A DNA stretch of 64,000 bases from Neisseria weixii (GTDB lineage: Bacteria > Pseudomonadota > Gammaproteobacteria > Burkholderiales > Neisseriaceae). The stretch lies in assembly GCF_002327085.1 (NCBI RefSeq), contig NZ_CP023429.1:124001-188000 (forward strand), given 5' to 3'. A program made the position numbers and the translations under genes. The notes beneath the pieces were generated by a model that saw nothing but the letters and a program-made list of their open reading frames with translations, did not search any database and was not told the origin of the DNA. Of this stretch, positions 28,874 to 39,642 are shown piece after piece. Within the stretch, counting starts at the first letter, position 1. Every line of letters begins with the position of its first letter.

Positions 28874-30133
28874 ATGAGCATGGCATTGGCACAAAAGCTG
28901 GCCGCCGACAGTATTGCGGCGGTGGCGCAGGGGCAGAACCTGCGAGACGTATTGGCGGCCATTCGTGTGGCCAACCCCGAATTGAGCGCACAAGAGGGCG
29001 GTGCGCTGCAAGACATTGCTTACGGTTGCCAGCGTTATCTGGGCAGTCTGAAATTTATGCTCGGCAAAATGCTGAATAAGCCGATTGACAATGTACAGCT
29101 CGAAAGTTTGTTGTTGGCAGCTTTGTACCAACTGCATTACACGCGCAATGCACCGCATGCGGTGGTGAATGAAGCGGTGGAGAGTATTGCCAAAATCGGC
29201 CGCGGCCAGTATCGCTCGTTTGCCAATGCGGTTTTGCGCCGTTTTCTGCGCGAACGCGACAAGCTGGCCGCAGCGTGCAAATACGACGACACGGCCAAAC
29301 ACAATCTGCCGCAGTGGTGGGTGGCGTATCTGCAAAACCATTATCCGAAATATTGGCACAATATCACCACGGCGCTGCAATCTCATCCGCCGATGACTTT
29401 ACGCGTCAACCGCCGCCACGGCAATGCGGAAGATTATCTGCAAAAATTGGCGGCGCAAGGTATTGAAGCGAAGGCTTTGGGCGATTATGCAGTCACGTTG
29501 GCCGAAGCCGTGCCGGTAAGCCGTTTGCCCGGTTTTTCAGACGGCCTGGTGTCGGTGCAGGATTTCGGGGCGCAAAAGGCGGCTTATCTGTTGAACCCGA
29601 AAGACGGCGAACGGATTTTGGATGCGTGTGCCGCGCCGGGCGGGAAAACGGGGCATTTGCTGGAGTTGGCTGATTGTCATGTGACTGCTTTGGATATTGA
29701 GGAAACCCGTTTGGCGCGCGTGCAAAGCAATATCGGCCGTTTGGGCTTTCAGACGGCCACTTTGCATTGCGCCGATGCGCAGGATTTGGCTGCATGGTAT
29801 GATGGCAAGCAATTTGACGCGGTGTTGGCCGATGTGCCGTGCACCGCTTCGGGTGTCGCACGCCGCAATCCCGATATTAAATGGCTGCGCCGCCCCAATG
29901 ATGCGCTGAAAACCGCCCGCCAACAGGAAACCTTGTTGGACGCATTGTGGCAAACTTTGACAAAAAACGGCAGAATGCTGTTGGCGACGTGTTCGATTTT
30001 TATCGAGGAAAACGATCAGCAGCTGCAAAAATTCCTTAACCGCCATGCCGATGCCCGATTACTGGAATCGCATGTGCTTTTACCGAACAAACACCAAGAT
30101 GGCTTTTATTACGCGCTTATTCAAAAGCAGTAA
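28874..30133 (+). CDS. rsmB: 16S rRNA (cytosine-967-C5)-methyltransferase
   Basis: The start MSMALAQKLAADSIAAVAQG at 28874 was preferred over a TTG six bases earlier. The N-terminal NusB-like RNA-binding domain (QDIAYGCQRYLGSLKFMLGKML; HAVVNEAVESIAKIGRGQYR) is followed by a SAM methyltransferase domain with LDACAAPGGKTGHLLEL (SAM loop), VLADVPCTASGVARRNPDI (first catalytic Cys) and LLATCSIFIEEND (second Cys). About 419 residues. It overlaps the DUF4390 gene by 35 bases, so they are probably co-expressed with ntrYX. Confidence 0.94.
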   Translation: MSMALAQKLAADSIAAVAQGQNLRDVLAAIRVANPELSAQEGGALQDIAYGCQRYLGSLKFMLGKMLNKPIDNVQLESLLLAALYQLHYTRNAPHAVVNEAVESIAKIGRGQYRSFANAVLRRFLRERDKLAAACKYDDTAKHNLPQWWVAYLQNHYPKYWHNITTALQSHPPMTLRVNRRHGNAEDYLQKLAAQGIEAKALGDYAVTLAEAVPVSRLPGFSDGLVSVQDFGAQKAAYLLNPKDGERILDACAAPGGKTGHLLELADCHVTALDIEETRLARVQSNIGRLGFQTATLHCADAQDLAAWYDGKQFDAVLADVPCTASGVARRNPDIKWLRRPNDALKTARQQETLLDALWQTLTKNGRMLLATCSIFIEENDQQLQKFLNRHADARLLESHVLLPNKHQDGFYYALIQKQ

Positions 30134-30692
30134 ACTCATGCTGATGCCGATTCTGCTGGCTGCGTCGTTGCACGCGGCGGCAGAAGGCATCAGTGTGACC
30201 CGTGCCGAGGCCGGCTTGATGGATAACGGCCAATTGTCGGTCAGCAGCCGTTTCAAAACCGAATTGCCCGACCAGCTCAAACAGGCCTTGCAGCAGGGTG
30301 TACCGTTGAATTTTTCTTTGTCTTACCAATTGTCGGAGCCGACGATTGCGGCCTACCGTTTCCGCTTGGAACATCTTTTAAACGACGGCAATACGGTCAA
30401 CTATAGATTAGCGTTCCATCCCTTGACCAACCGCTACCGTGTCACGGTAGGTACGTTTTCCACCGAATACGATACCTTGAATGCTGCCTTGCGTGCGGTT
30501 GGGGCGATTGCCAACTGGAAAGTGCTGAGTAAAGGCACATTGCGCGGCAGCGAGCCGAAAGACATTAAAGCGCAAATCCGTTTGCAATTGTCTACGTCCA
30601 AGCTGCCGAAGCCTTTCCAAATCAACGCCCTGACTTCCCGAAGCTGGAGCTTGGATTCGGGCTGGAAAAGCTTGTCGGTTATGCGGGAATAA
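30099..30692 (+). CDS. DUF4390 exported protein
   Basis: Start MAFITRLFKSSKLMLMPILLAASLHAAAEG at 30099 gives a signal-peptide-like N-terminus; the mature part (about 170 residues) contains SRFKTELPDQLKQALQQGVPLNFSL and RYRVTVGTFSTEYDTLNAALRAV, characteristic of DUF4390. In beta-proteobacteria this gene commonly lies between rsmB and ntrY. Its function is unknown; the location suggests a link to NtrY sensing. It is followed three bases later by ntrY. Confidence 0.8.
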   Translation: MAFITRLFKSSKLMLMPILLAASLHAAAEGISVTRAEAGLMDNGQLSVSSRFKTELPDQLKQALQQGVPLNFSLSYQLSEPTIAAYRFRLEHLLNDGNTVNYRLAFHPLTNRYRVTVGTFSTEYDTLNAALRAVGAIANWKVLSKGTLRGSEPKDIKAQIRLQLSTSKLPKPFQINALTSRSWSLDSGWKSLSVMRE

Positions 30693-30695
30693 ATC

Positions 30696-32825
30696 ATGCG
30701 CCGCTTTCTCTTAATCGCCGTTTTGCTGGCTGTGGCGCTGCTCTACGGTCTGACGGCTGCCACCGGCAGCAGCAGTCGGATTGCCGATTATTTCTGGTGG
30801 ATTATCGTCTTGTGCGGGCTGCTGATGCTGGTGTTGGCTGCGGTGTTGGTACGCTATGTGCTGTTGCTCATGCGCGACAGTCAAAACGGCGTATTCGGTT
30901 CGCAAATCGCCCGGCGCCTGTCGGGTATGTTTACCTTGGTGGCAGTGTTGCCGAGCGTGTTTTTATTCGGCATTTCAGCCCAGTTTATTAGCGGCACAAT
31001 TAATTCTTGGTTCGGCAACGATACCGAAGAAGCGCTCGAGCGCAGCTTGAATTTGAGTAAATCGGCTTTGGATTTGGCGGTAGACAATGCGGTCAGCAAT
31101 GCCACACCGATTCAGATTGATTTAATCAGCGCATCGTCTTTAGACAATGATTTGGGCAACGCGCTGGCCGCTGCTTCGAATGCCAACGATTTTACCCAAT
31201 TGGCTCTGTATAACCTGAGCCGGGACCGTTTTGAAAAAACAATTAATCCGAAAAACTTGAATCAGCCGAAAATCGATAAGGCCGGACAAGAGCAACTGCA
31301 GCAGGCAGGTTCGCTGCGCAGCTTAGAAAACATTGGCAATGTGTTGTATGCACAGGGTTGGTTATCGATTGGGAACCACAATAATCAGGAATATGCCTTT
31401 TTCTTCCGCCAGCCGATTCCGCAAAATGTGGCGCAGGATGCGACTCTGATTGAGTCAGCGCGCGCAAAATATGCCGAATTGAGCTATGCCAAGCAAGGTT
31501 TGCAAACCTTCTTTCTGGTGACTCTTTTGGTGGCGGCATTGTTGGCGATTTTCTTGGCTTTGGTGATGGCTTTGTATTTTGCCCGCCGTTTTGTCGAGCC
31601 GATTTTATCACTGGCTGAAGGGGCACGGGCAGTGGCACAGGGCGATTTCAGCCAGCAGCGTCCCGTATACCGCAATGATGAATTCGGCCGCTTGACCCAC
31701 TTGTTCAACCACATGACCCAGCAGTTGGCGATTGCCAAAGATGTGGACGAACGCAGCCGCCAGCAGCAGGAGGCCGCCAGACATTATTTGGAATGCGTGC
31801 TGGAAAGCCTGACCACCGGCGTGATTACCTTGGATGCAGAAGGCCGTCTGAAAACATTTAACAAATCCGCCGAACACATTTTAAGCGTGTCGCTGGTGCC
31901 GCTGTGGGGCAGTAATTGGCACGATTGGCGCGGGCAGTCACCGCAGCAGTCGTTGCTGGCCGATGTGTTTGCCGCGATTGAAGCCACTGCCGACATGAAT
32001 AAGCCGGTGCAGGTGGAATATGCCGCCCCGGACGATGTGCGTATTTTGATCGGTAAAGCCACGCTTTTGCCCGAAGACAACGACAGCGGTTTGGTGATGG
32101 TGATTGACGATGTGACCTTGCTTATGCGCGCGCAAAAAGAAGCGGCATGGGGTGAAGTGGCTAAGCGGTTGGCACACGAAATCCGCAACCCGCTGACGCC
32201 GATTCAGTTGTCTGCCGAAAGATTGGCATGGAAATTGCATGATAAATTGGATGAGCAACACGCCCAGATTTTGAGCCGCTCAACCGATACCATCGTCAAG
32301 CAGGTGGCCGCGCTGAAAGAAATGGTGGAAGCCTTCCGCAATTACGCCCGCGCGCCGTCGTTGAGTTTGGAAAAACATGATTTGAATACTTTGGTGGAAG
32401 AAGTATTGGTGCTGTATGAAGGCAGCGCGTGTACATTTACTGCTAAATTCAGTAATATAGAGTTATTTATTCATGCAGATACCACCGCCATGCGGCAGGT
32501 ATTGCACAATATATTTAAAAATGCGGCTGAAGCGGCAGAAAGTGACCTGAATCCACAGATAAACATCGAAACTGCGTTGAGTGACGATGGACAGGCCATT
32601 TTGACTGTTTGCAACAACGGTAAAAGCTTCAGCAAAGAAATGTTGCATAATGCCTTTGAGCCTTATGTGACCGACAAACCGACAGGTACAGGGCTGGGTC
32701 TGCCTGTGGTGAAGAAAATTATTGAAGAGCACGGCGGCCGTATCAGCTTGAGCAATCAGGCCGACGGCGGTGCATGTGTCAAAATAGCGTTACCCCAACT
32801 GGTAGAAACTTATGCGCAGCAGTGA
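30696..32825 (+). CDS. ntrY: NtrY sensor histidine kinase
   Basis: The 709-residue inner-membrane kinase has N-terminal helices at about 3-20, 29-52 and 75-100, an extracytoplasmic stretch, a further helix near residues 270-295 and a HAMP segment (FVEPILSLAEGARAVAQGDF). A PAS-like region (LESLTTGVITLDAEGRLKTFNKSAEHILSV) precedes the phosphoacceptor HisKA motif RLAHEIRNPLTP (His494). HATPase N-box NIFKNAAEAA and G-box GTGLGLPVVKKIIEEHGG complete it. It pairs with ntrX, whose ATG overlaps its end by 14 bases. In gonococci the pair is linked to respiratory enzyme control. Confidence 0.94.
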   Translation: MRRFLLIAVLLAVALLYGLTAATGSSSRIADYFWWIIVLCGLLMLVLAAVLVRYVLLLMRDSQNGVFGSQIARRLSGMFTLVAVLPSVFLFGISAQFISGTINSWFGNDTEEALERSLNLSKSALDLAVDNAVSNATPIQIDLISASSLDNDLGNALAAASNANDFTQLALYNLSRDRFEKTINPKNLNQPKIDKAGQEQLQQAGSLRSLENIGNVLYAQGWLSIGNHNNQEYAFFFRQPIPQNVAQDATLIESARAKYAELSYAKQGLQTFFLVTLLVAALLAIFLALVMALYFARRFVEPILSLAEGARAVAQGDFSQQRPVYRNDEFGRLTHLFNHMTQQLAIAKDVDERSRQQQEAARHYLECVLESLTTGVITLDAEGRLKTFNKSAEHILSVSLVPLWGSNWHDWRGQSPQQSLLADVFAAIEATADMNKPVQVEYAAPDDVRILIGKATLLPEDNDSGLVMVIDDVTLLMRAQKEAAWGEVAKRLAHEIRNPLTPIQLSAERLAWKLHDKLDEQHAQILSRSTDTIVKQVAALKEMVEAFRNYARAPSLSLEKHDLNTLVEEVLVLYEGSACTFTAKFSNIELFIHADTTAMRQVLHNIFKNAAEAAESDLNPQINIETALSDDGQAILTVCNNGKSFSKEMLHNAFEPYVTDKPTGTGLGLPVVKKIIEEHGGRISLSNQADGGACVKIALPQLVETYAQQ

Positions 32826-34092
32826 TATTTTAATTGTAGATGATGAGGTGGGTATCCGGGATTTATTGTCGGAAATCCTCCAAGACGAAGGTTATACCGT
32901 GACTTTGGCCGAAAATGCCGAAGAAGCACGCCAATTGCGCCACCAAACCCGTCCGGCCATGGTCTTGCTGGACATCTGGATGCCGGATTGCGACGGGATT
33001 ACCTTGCTGAAAGAGTGGGCGAAAAACGGCCAGCTCAATATGCCGGTGGTGATGATGAGCGGTCATGCCAGCATTGACACGGCAGTCGAGGCCACCAAAA
33101 TCGGCGCATTGGATTTCTTGGAAAAACCGATTGCCCTGCAAAAGCTGCTGTCTACCGTTGACCGTGCCCTGAAACACGGCGAAATGCAGGCAGCGGCCGG
33201 CTTGTCTTTAGACCGTCTGGGTAATAGTCCGGTGATTCAGGAATTGAATCAGAAATTGGAGGCTGCTTTCAAACAAAGCGGCCCGGTATTGTTGACCGGT
33301 GAGGCCGGTTCGCCGTTTGAATGGGTGGCGCGCTATTTCCATAAAAGCGGTACACCTTGGGTGGAACCGGGTAAAATCGAGCATATTGTCGATACGCCGC
33401 TTGAATTGCTTCAAAAGGCCGGCGGCGGCATTTTGTATGTCGGTGACATTGCGCAATACAGCAAAAATATTCAGAACGGCATCGTATTTTTATTGGGGAA
33501 GGCTGAGCGCTATAACGTGCGCATTATTGCCGCCAGCAGCCGTTCTGCGGAAGAATTGGCCGAATCGGCTACTTCAGACAATAAATTGCCGAGCTTGTTA
33601 TCCAAAATTATTGTCGGTGTGCCGACTTTGCGCAGCCAGCCGGATGACATAGTGTTCTTGGTCAACCAAATTTTGATTGAATTGGCCGAAACGCAAAAAA
33701 TTCCGCTGGCCAAATTCAGCAACGGTGCGTTGACTGTGTTGCGCCAATACGAATGGCCGGGTAACTTCGAGCAATTGCGCACCGTGGTGAAAAACTTGGC
33801 CTTAGAAGCCGATGGTGAAGAAGTGCAGGAGCCGGCAGCGGCGGCAGCTTTAGGGCAGCATGTGCCGTCTGCTTCATCGGAAATGGTTGGCGGCTTTAAT
33901 TTCAATATGCCGCTGCGTGAGTTGCGCGAGGAATTGGAACGTCGCTATTTCGAATACCACATTGCGCAAGAAGGCCAAAATATGAGTCGTGTGGCGCAAA
34001 AAGTCGGCTTGGAGCGCACGCATTTATACCGAAAATTGAAGCAGCTCAGTATCAGCGTTTCCCGCCGCAATAGCGAGAAAAACGAAGACTGA
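32812..34092 (+). CDS. ntrX: NtrX response regulator with degenerate AAA+ domain
   Basis: The 426-residue regulator has an N-terminal receiver with acidic pocket (IVDDEVG) and phosphoacceptor D54 (LLDIWMPD). The central domain aligns with sigma-54 activators, but Walker A is degraded (LTGEAGSPFEWVARYF instead of GExGTGKE) and no GAFTGA sigma-54-contact loop is visible. The C-terminal Fis-type HTH (ELERRYFEYHIAQEGQNMSRVA; LERTHLYRKLKQL) is intact. It therefore probably binds DNA and regulates sigma-70 promoters without ATP-driven remodelling. Its ATG lies inside the ntrY end, indicating translational coupling. Confidence 0.92.
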   Translation: MRSSDILIVDDEVGIRDLLSEILQDEGYTVTLAENAEEARQLRHQTRPAMVLLDIWMPDCDGITLLKEWAKNGQLNMPVVMMSGHASIDTAVEATKIGALDFLEKPIALQKLLSTVDRALKHGEMQAAAGLSLDRLGNSPVIQELNQKLEAAFKQSGPVLLTGEAGSPFEWVARYFHKSGTPWVEPGKIEHIVDTPLELLQKAGGGILYVGDIAQYSKNIQNGIVFLLGKAERYNVRIIAASSRSAEELAESATSDNKLPSLLSKIIVGVPTLRSQPDDIVFLVNQILIELAETQKIPLAKFSNGALTVLRQYEWPGNFEQLRTVVKNLALEADGEEVQEPAAAAALGQHVPSASSEMVGGFNFNMPLRELREELERRYFEYHIAQEGQNMSRVAQKVGLERTHLYRKLKQLSISVSRRNSEKNED

Positions 34093-34107
34093 ATTACTTG
34101 ATTCTTT

Positions 34108-34147
34108 AAAGGCCGTCTGAACGTGAAAAATATTTCAGACGGCCTTT
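34108..34147. terminator. DUS inverted-pair terminator after ntrX
   Basis: AAAGGCCGTCTGAA and TTCAGACGGCCTTT with loop CGTGAAAAATAT, followed by TCTC. Confidence 0.8.
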
Positions 34148-34262
34148 CTCTGTTTTCATTCCGTTCAATGCCTGTATAATCATTGCTATTAAAAATATTA
34201 CGTAAATTACTATTTGACGGTGTTCAATAGGGTATTGGGGCCGTCTGAAACAGGATACGGGC

Positions 34263-35476
34263 ATGAACGACAACGAACGCTTTGCATGGCTACAACTTGC
34301 GCTGACGCCTTATATCGGTGCGGAAAGTTTTTTGATTTTGCTGCAACATTTCGGCAGCGCAGAAGCGGCATTGGCCGCACCTTCAGAAAATATTGCTAAG
34401 CTGGTGCGGCACAAACAAGCCGTGGCTGCGTGGCAAAATGAGGATAAGCGCGACCTCGCCAAGGCTGCAGCCGAAGCCGCGTTAAACTGGGCGCAGCAGG
34501 ATGATTGCCGCTTACTGCTGTTGCAGGACGATGATTTCCCCGATATGCTGACCGAAGGCATCACGCCGCCGCCGTTATTATTTTTGCGTGGCAATACTGA
34601 TTTGCTGCACAAGCCTTCCGCCGCGATTGTCGGCAGCCGTCATGCCACACCGCAGGCGATGCGTATTGCCCGTGATTTTGGTTTGGCGTTGAGTGAAAAA
34701 GGCATTCCGGTGGTTTCCGGTATGGCGGAGGGCATTGATACCGCTGCTCATCAAGGAGCGCTGCTTTCAGACGGGGTACCATCGCCGTGTGGGGGACGGG
34801 TATAGACCGCATTTACCCGCCATCGAATAAACAGCTTGCGTATGAAATCGCCGAGCGTGGCTTGATTGTCAGCGAGTTTCCGCTGGATACTCGCCCGTAT
34901 GCCGGTAATTTTCCACGACGCAACCGCCTGATTGCCGCGTTATCGCGTTTGACCTTGGTGGTGGAGGCAGCAGTTGAATCCGGTTCGCTGATTACTGCCA
35001 AGCTTGCCGCCGAGATTGGGCGCGAAGTCATGGCAGTGCCCGGTTCGATTGATAATCCGCACAGCAAAGGCTGCCACAAACTGATTAAAGAAGGTGCCAA
35101 ACTGGTGGAAAGTTTGGAAGATATTGTGCAAGAATGTCCGCAGCTATTGCAAAACACCCCATTACCATCATATTCTATATATAAGCATTCGCAAAACACA
35201 CTTGCCGCCGAGCTGGAAGCCAAACACGAAACAAGCGCCAAACCGCTTGCGGAAAACAAAACCAGGCCGTCTGAAACGCAAAGGCCGTCTGAAATGCAAA
35301 ACATGGCAGATGACACTCTGTTAAACGCCATGGGTTACGCTGCCATTCATCCCGATACCTTGGCCGAGCAGTTGAGTTGGCCTGCGGCTGATGTGTACGC
35401 CCAATTGCTGGAATACGAGTTGGACGGCGTGATTGCCCCGCTGACCGGCGGACGCTACCAACGGATTAAAACATAA
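34263..35476 (+). CDS. dprA: DprA, DNA-processing/transformation protein (frameshifted as read)
   Basis: DprA loads RecA on incoming single-stranded DNA during natural transformation, in keeping with the dense DUS content here. The Rossmann-like core is seen in AIVGSRHATPQAMRIARDFGLALS, PVVSGMAEGIDTAAHQGAL and FPRRNRLIAALSRLTLVVEA; the C-terminal winged domain ends with PDTLAEQLSWPAADVYAQLL. The frame breaks at GGGG 34773-34776, where one added G restores SDGGTIAVWGTGIDRIYPPSN and about 404 residues. Two DUS copies lie in the linker at 35262-35294, encoding ARPSETQRPSEMQ. Confidence 0.93.
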
Positions 35477-35492
35477 TATTTAAGGAATACGC

Positions 35493-35948
35493 ATGGCCGA
35501 AGTCATTGCTTTTTTAATCGAACATTTTCAGGATTTTGATGCCTGTCCGCCACCGGAAGATCTGGGGCAGCTGCTCGAAGATGCTGGTTTTGACGCGATG
35601 GAAATCGGCAATACCCTGATGATGATGGAAGTGTTGCTCAACAGTTCCGAATTCGCCATCGAACCGACCGACGGCACGGCCTTGCGTGTGTACAGCGCGG
35701 AAGAAGCTGATGTGTTGCCGCAAAAAGTGATGGGTTTGCTGCACTATTTGATTACCGAGCGTGCGATTACTTATGAGCAGCGTGAAATCGTGGTGCATGC
35801 CCTTATGCATATTCCGGCGGACGAAATTACCGTCGATATTGCCAAAGTGCTGACGCTGCTGGTGTTGTGGGCGCACAAGAGCGAATTGCCGGTGCTGATC
35901 GGTGATGATTTGATGGCAGCTTTAAACGGCAACGCTGTGATGCATTAA
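35493..35948 (+). CDS. smg: Smg family (DUF494) protein
   Basis: 151 residues ([24 protein letters not shown]), acidic and mostly helical, with [19 protein letters not shown] and the conserved C-terminal [22 protein letters not shown]. It matches the Smg/DUF494 family, which stands next to dprA/smf in many proteobacteria. It is 17 bases after dprA and followed by topA. Molecular function is unknown. Confidence 0.9.
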   Translation: MAEVIAFLIEHFQDFDACPPPEDLGQLLEDAGFDAMEIGNTLMMMEVLLNSSEFAIEPTDGTALRVYSAEEADVLPQKVMGLLHYLITERAITYEQREIVVHALMHIPADEITVDIAKVLTLLVLWAHKSELPVLIGDDLMAALNGNAVMH

Positions 35949-35953
35949 TTTTT

Positions 35954-35993
35954 TTTCAGACGGCCTTGATGAAATCAAAGGCCGTCTGAAATT
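35954..35993. terminator. DUS pair between smg and topA
   Basis: TTTCAGACGGCCTTGAT and ATCAAAGGCCGTCTGAAA form a stem with an inserted bulge; it can separate smg from topA transcription. Confidence 0.65.
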
Positions 35994-36016
35994 TACAATA
36001 ACAAAAGAGAGTAACG

Positions 36017-38337
36017 ATGGCTAAAAACCTTGTAATCGTCGAATCTCCGTCTAAGGCCAAAACCTTAAAAAAATATTTGGGCGGGATTATGAAATTTTGG
36101 CTTCATACGGCCATGTGCGCGACCTCGTGCCTAAAAACGGCGCGGTTGATCCGGAAAACGACTTCGCCATGAAATACCAAGTGGTTTCGCGCAATGCCAA
36201 GCACGTTGATGCCATTGTGGCCGAAGCCAAAGAAGCCGAAAACATCTATCTGGCAACTGACCCGGATAGGGAAGGCGAAGCGATTTCGTGGCACTTGCAG
36301 GAAATCCTCAAATCCAAACGCGGCTTGAAAAACATCAAACCGCAGCGTGTGGTGTTTCACGAAATCACCAAAAACGCCGTGCTCGATGCCATTGCCCATC
36401 CGCGTGAATTGGAAATCAACTTGGTCGATGCCCAACAAGCGCGTCGTGCCTTGGATTATTTGGTCGGTTTCAATTTGTCGCCGCTGTTGTGGAAAAAAAT
36501 CCGCCGCGGTTTAAGTGCCGGCCGCGTGCAAAGCCCTGCCTTGCGCCTGATTTGCGAGCGCGAAAACGAAATCCGCGCATTTGAAGCGCAGGAATATTGG
36601 ACCGTTCATCTCGACAGCCACAAAGGCCGTAGCAAATTCACCGCCAAATTGGCACAATACAACGGCGAAAAACTCGACCAATTTGCACTGCCGAATGAAG
36701 CCGCGCAAGCCGATGTATTAAACGAGCTTACCGGCAAAGAAGCCGTGGTCAGCGGCGTGGAAAAGAAAAAACGCAGCCGCAATCCGGCCGCTCCGTTTAC
36801 CACGTCCACCATGCAGCAAGATGCCGTGCGCAAACTCGGCATGACCACCGACCGCACCATGCGCACTGCCCAGCAGCTTTACGAAGGTATTGATGTCGGC
36901 CAAGGCGCGATTGGTCTGATTACCTATATGCGTACCGACAGCCTGAATTTGGCCGATGAAGCTGTGGTCGAAATCCGCCACTATATCGAAAACAAAATCG
37001 GCAAAGAATATTTGCCGCCGTCCGCCAAACAATATAAAACCAAATCGAAAAACGCCCAAGAAGCGCACGAAGCGATTCGCCCGACTTCTGTGTACCGCAC
37101 ACCCGAAAGCGTGAAACCGTTTCTGACGGCCGATCAATTCAAGCTTTACCAAATGATTTGGCAGCGTACCGTTGCCTGTCAGATGTCGCCGGCCAAGTTT
37201 GACCAAACCACCGTCGACATCAGCGTCGGCAAAGGCGTATTCCGCGTGACCGGCCAAGTGCAGACCTTTGCCGGTTTCTTGAGTGTGTATGAAGAAAGCA
37301 CCGACGACGAGAGCGAAGAAAACAAAAAGCTGCCGGAAATGGCCGAAGGCGACAAATTGCCGGTGGATAATCTCTACGGCGAACAGCATTTCACCACACC
37401 ACCGCCCCGCTTTAACGAAGCAACTTTGGTCAAAGCCTTGGAAGAATTCGGTATTGGCCGCCCGTCGACCTATGCCAGTATTATTTCCACGCTGAAAGAC
37501 CGCGAATACGTCACGTTGGAACAAAAACGCTTTATGCCGACCGACACCGGCGATATTGTCAATAAATTCCTGACCGAACATTTCGCCCAATATGTCGATT
37601 ACCATTTTACCGCCAAGCTTGAAGACCAGCTTGACGAAATCGCCAACGGCAAACGCCGCTGGGTGCCGGTGATGGATTCATTTTGGAAGGGCTTTGGCAA
37701 GCAGGTTGAAGAAAAAGAAGGCATTGAGCGAGCTAAATTTACCACCGAAGAATTGGACGAAACCTGCCCGAAATGTGGTAACCATAAGCTGCAAATCAAA
37801 TTCGGCCGCAATGGCCGCTTCGTTGCCTGCGCCGGTTACCCCGAATGCGGCTATACCCGCAATGTGAACGAAACCGCCGAAGAAGCCGTCGAACGTGCCG
37901 CTAAAGAAGCAGCAGAGCAAGCCGAACTTGAAGGTCGTGAATGCCCGAAATGTGGCGGCGGCTTGGTATATAAATACAGCCGCACCGGCAGCAAATTTAT
38001 CGGTTGCGCCAACTATCCGAAGTGCAAACACATCGAGCCCTTAGAGAAACCGAAAGACACCGGCGTCGAATGTCCGCAATGCAAGAAAGGGTACTTGGTC
38101 GAGCGCAAATCGCGCTACGGCAAACTGTTTTACAGCTGCAGCACTTACCCTGACTGCAACTACGCCACTTGGAATCCGCCGGTAACCGAAACATGCCCGA
38201 AATGCCAATGGCCGGTCTTGACCATCAAAACCACCAAACGGTGGGGCGTGGAAAAAGCCTGCCCGCAAAAAGAATGCGGCTGGAAAGAACAAATCAAGCC
38301 ACCGGTACCTAAAGGCGGCAAAGCCGAAGAAGAGTAG
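36017..38337 (+). CDS. topA: DNA topoisomerase I (frameshifted near the start as read)
   Basis: The annotated start is the ATG at 36017 (MAKNLVIVESPSKAKTLKKYLGG), the standard TOPRIM N-terminus. One G is missing at 36083-36085; repair gives GGDYEILASYGHVRDLVP and about 773 residues. DPDREGEAISWHLQE is the metal-binding TOPRIM motif, and Tyr304 in GLITYMRTDSLN is the catalytic residue. At least three C-terminal Cys4 zinc modules follow (CPKCGNHKLQIKFGRNGRFVAC; CPKCGGGLVYKY; CPQCKKGYLVERK; CPKCQWPVLTIK). TopA is essential in most bacteria, so the break is probably an error. Confidence 0.94.
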
Positions 38338-38354
38338 GTTCCTTTATTTAAATG

Positions 38355-38399
38355 AAAAGGCCGTCTGAAACTGCGAACTACAGTTTCAGACGGCCTTTT
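38355..38399. terminator. DUS inverted-pair terminator after topA
   Basis: AAAAGGCCGTCTGAAACTG and CAGTTTCAGACGGCCTTTT form a 19-base perfect stem. Confidence 0.85.
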
Positions 38400-38481
38400 A
38401 TCTGTTAGCTTGTTGTATAATAAGATTTACGGTTTAATCAGGCTGTTTGAAACGTTCAGACGGCCTCAATCTATGGTTTTT

Positions 38482-39057
38482 ATGGCAAAGACAAAACACA
38501 ATCAGAAGCACAGTAACCAAGTTCGTATTATCGGTGGGCAATACCGTGGCCGTAGGCTGACTTTTGCATCGGCAGAAGGTTTGCGCCCTACGCCCGATAT
38601 GGTGCGTGAGAAGTTGTTTAATTGGCTGGGGCAGGATTTGACCGGCAAAACAGTATTGGATTTATTCAGTGGTAGTGGTGCATTGGGTTTGGAAGCTGCT
38701 TCACGCCATGCCAAGCGGGTGGTAATGGTGGATAATCAGCGCCAGACACTGCAATCCTTGCAACAAAATGCGCGTGAATTGGGCTTGGCACAAGTGGAAA
38801 CCGTTTTTTCAGACGGCCTCAGTTTTCTGAAAAATCAAACCGAGCAATTTGATGTGGTGTTTCTCGATCCGCCGTTTGCGTGGCGGCAATGGGATGATTT
38901 GTTCGCTTTGCTGCAAAACCGTTTAACAAGTGATGCGATGGTTTATATTGAAGCGGGGGGCTTGCCGTTCAAACCGGAGTGGTTGGCAGAATATCGTGAA
39001 GGTAAATCTGGAATGAGCCGTTTTCAATTGCTGCATTATGTGCAAGTGCCTGAATAG
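38482..39057 (+). CDS. rsmD: 16S rRNA (guanine-966-N2)-methyltransferase
   Basis: A Rossmann-fold methyltransferase that modifies G966 of 16S rRNA. IIGGQYRGRRLTFASAEGLRPTPDMVREKLFNWL is the RsmD-specific N-terminal block; VLDLFSGSGALGLEAASRHAK is the SAM motif I, and VVFLDPPFAWRQWDDL contains the catalytic DPPF. Start is uncertain between ATG 38482 and 38473; neither has a strong RBS. About 190 residues, normal. An internal DUS encodes FSDGLSF. Confidence 0.88.
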   Translation: MAKTKHNQKHSNQVRIIGGQYRGRRLTFASAEGLRPTPDMVREKLFNWLGQDLTGKTVLDLFSGSGALGLEAASRHAKRVVMVDNQRQTLQSLQQNARELGLAQVETVFSDGLSFLKNQTEQFDVVFLDPPFAWRQWDDLFALLQNRLTSDAMVYIEAGGLPFKPEWLAEYREGKSGMSRFQLLHYVQVPE

Positions 39058-39099
39058 TATAGGATTTGATAATCATTACCAAGGTGTAAACATTTTCTG

Positions 39100-39132
39100 C
39101 ATATGCATTTTCCTGAGCAGTTTATGCTATAA
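39100..39132 (+). promoter_or_regulatory. Promoter of the ferredoxin gene
   Basis: TGCTATAAT (39124-39132) is a perfect extended -10. A -35 is not well conserved (TTTTCCTGA region). It lies 45 bases upstream of the ferredoxin start. Confidence 0.6.
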
Positions 39133-39152
39133 TCCGCGCCCATCGGTTTTGA

Positions 39153-39428
<276 letters not shown>

Positions 39429-39527
39429 TTTTTTCATATAATCAGATTGTTGTAATATTTTTAGAAAAAATATAGAAAATATTGCTTGACTCGACTAAGA
39501 GAAATAAATAAACTAGCGTTCTCTTTT

Positions 39528-39610
39528 GGAGGGATTCCCGAGCGGTCAAAGGGGCAGACTGTAAATCTGTTGCGTGAGCTTCGAAGGTTCGAATCCTTCT
39601 CCCTCCACCA
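39528..39610 (+). tRNA. tRNA-Tyr (GUA)
   Basis: A class II tRNA with acceptor GGAGGGA/TCCCTCC, long variable arm, anticodon GTA at 39561-39563, T-loop GGTTCGAATCC and encoded 3' ACCA. Confidence 0.95.
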
Positions 39611-39642
39611 AAATTCTTACTTGGAGCAAAGAGTAAGTGTAT

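Noticed and set aside
28835..28876. Alternative upstream start of rsmB with a short overlapping frame
   Set aside because: The upstream frame (MNQTMKVCL) stops at once; the RsmB body starts at 28874.
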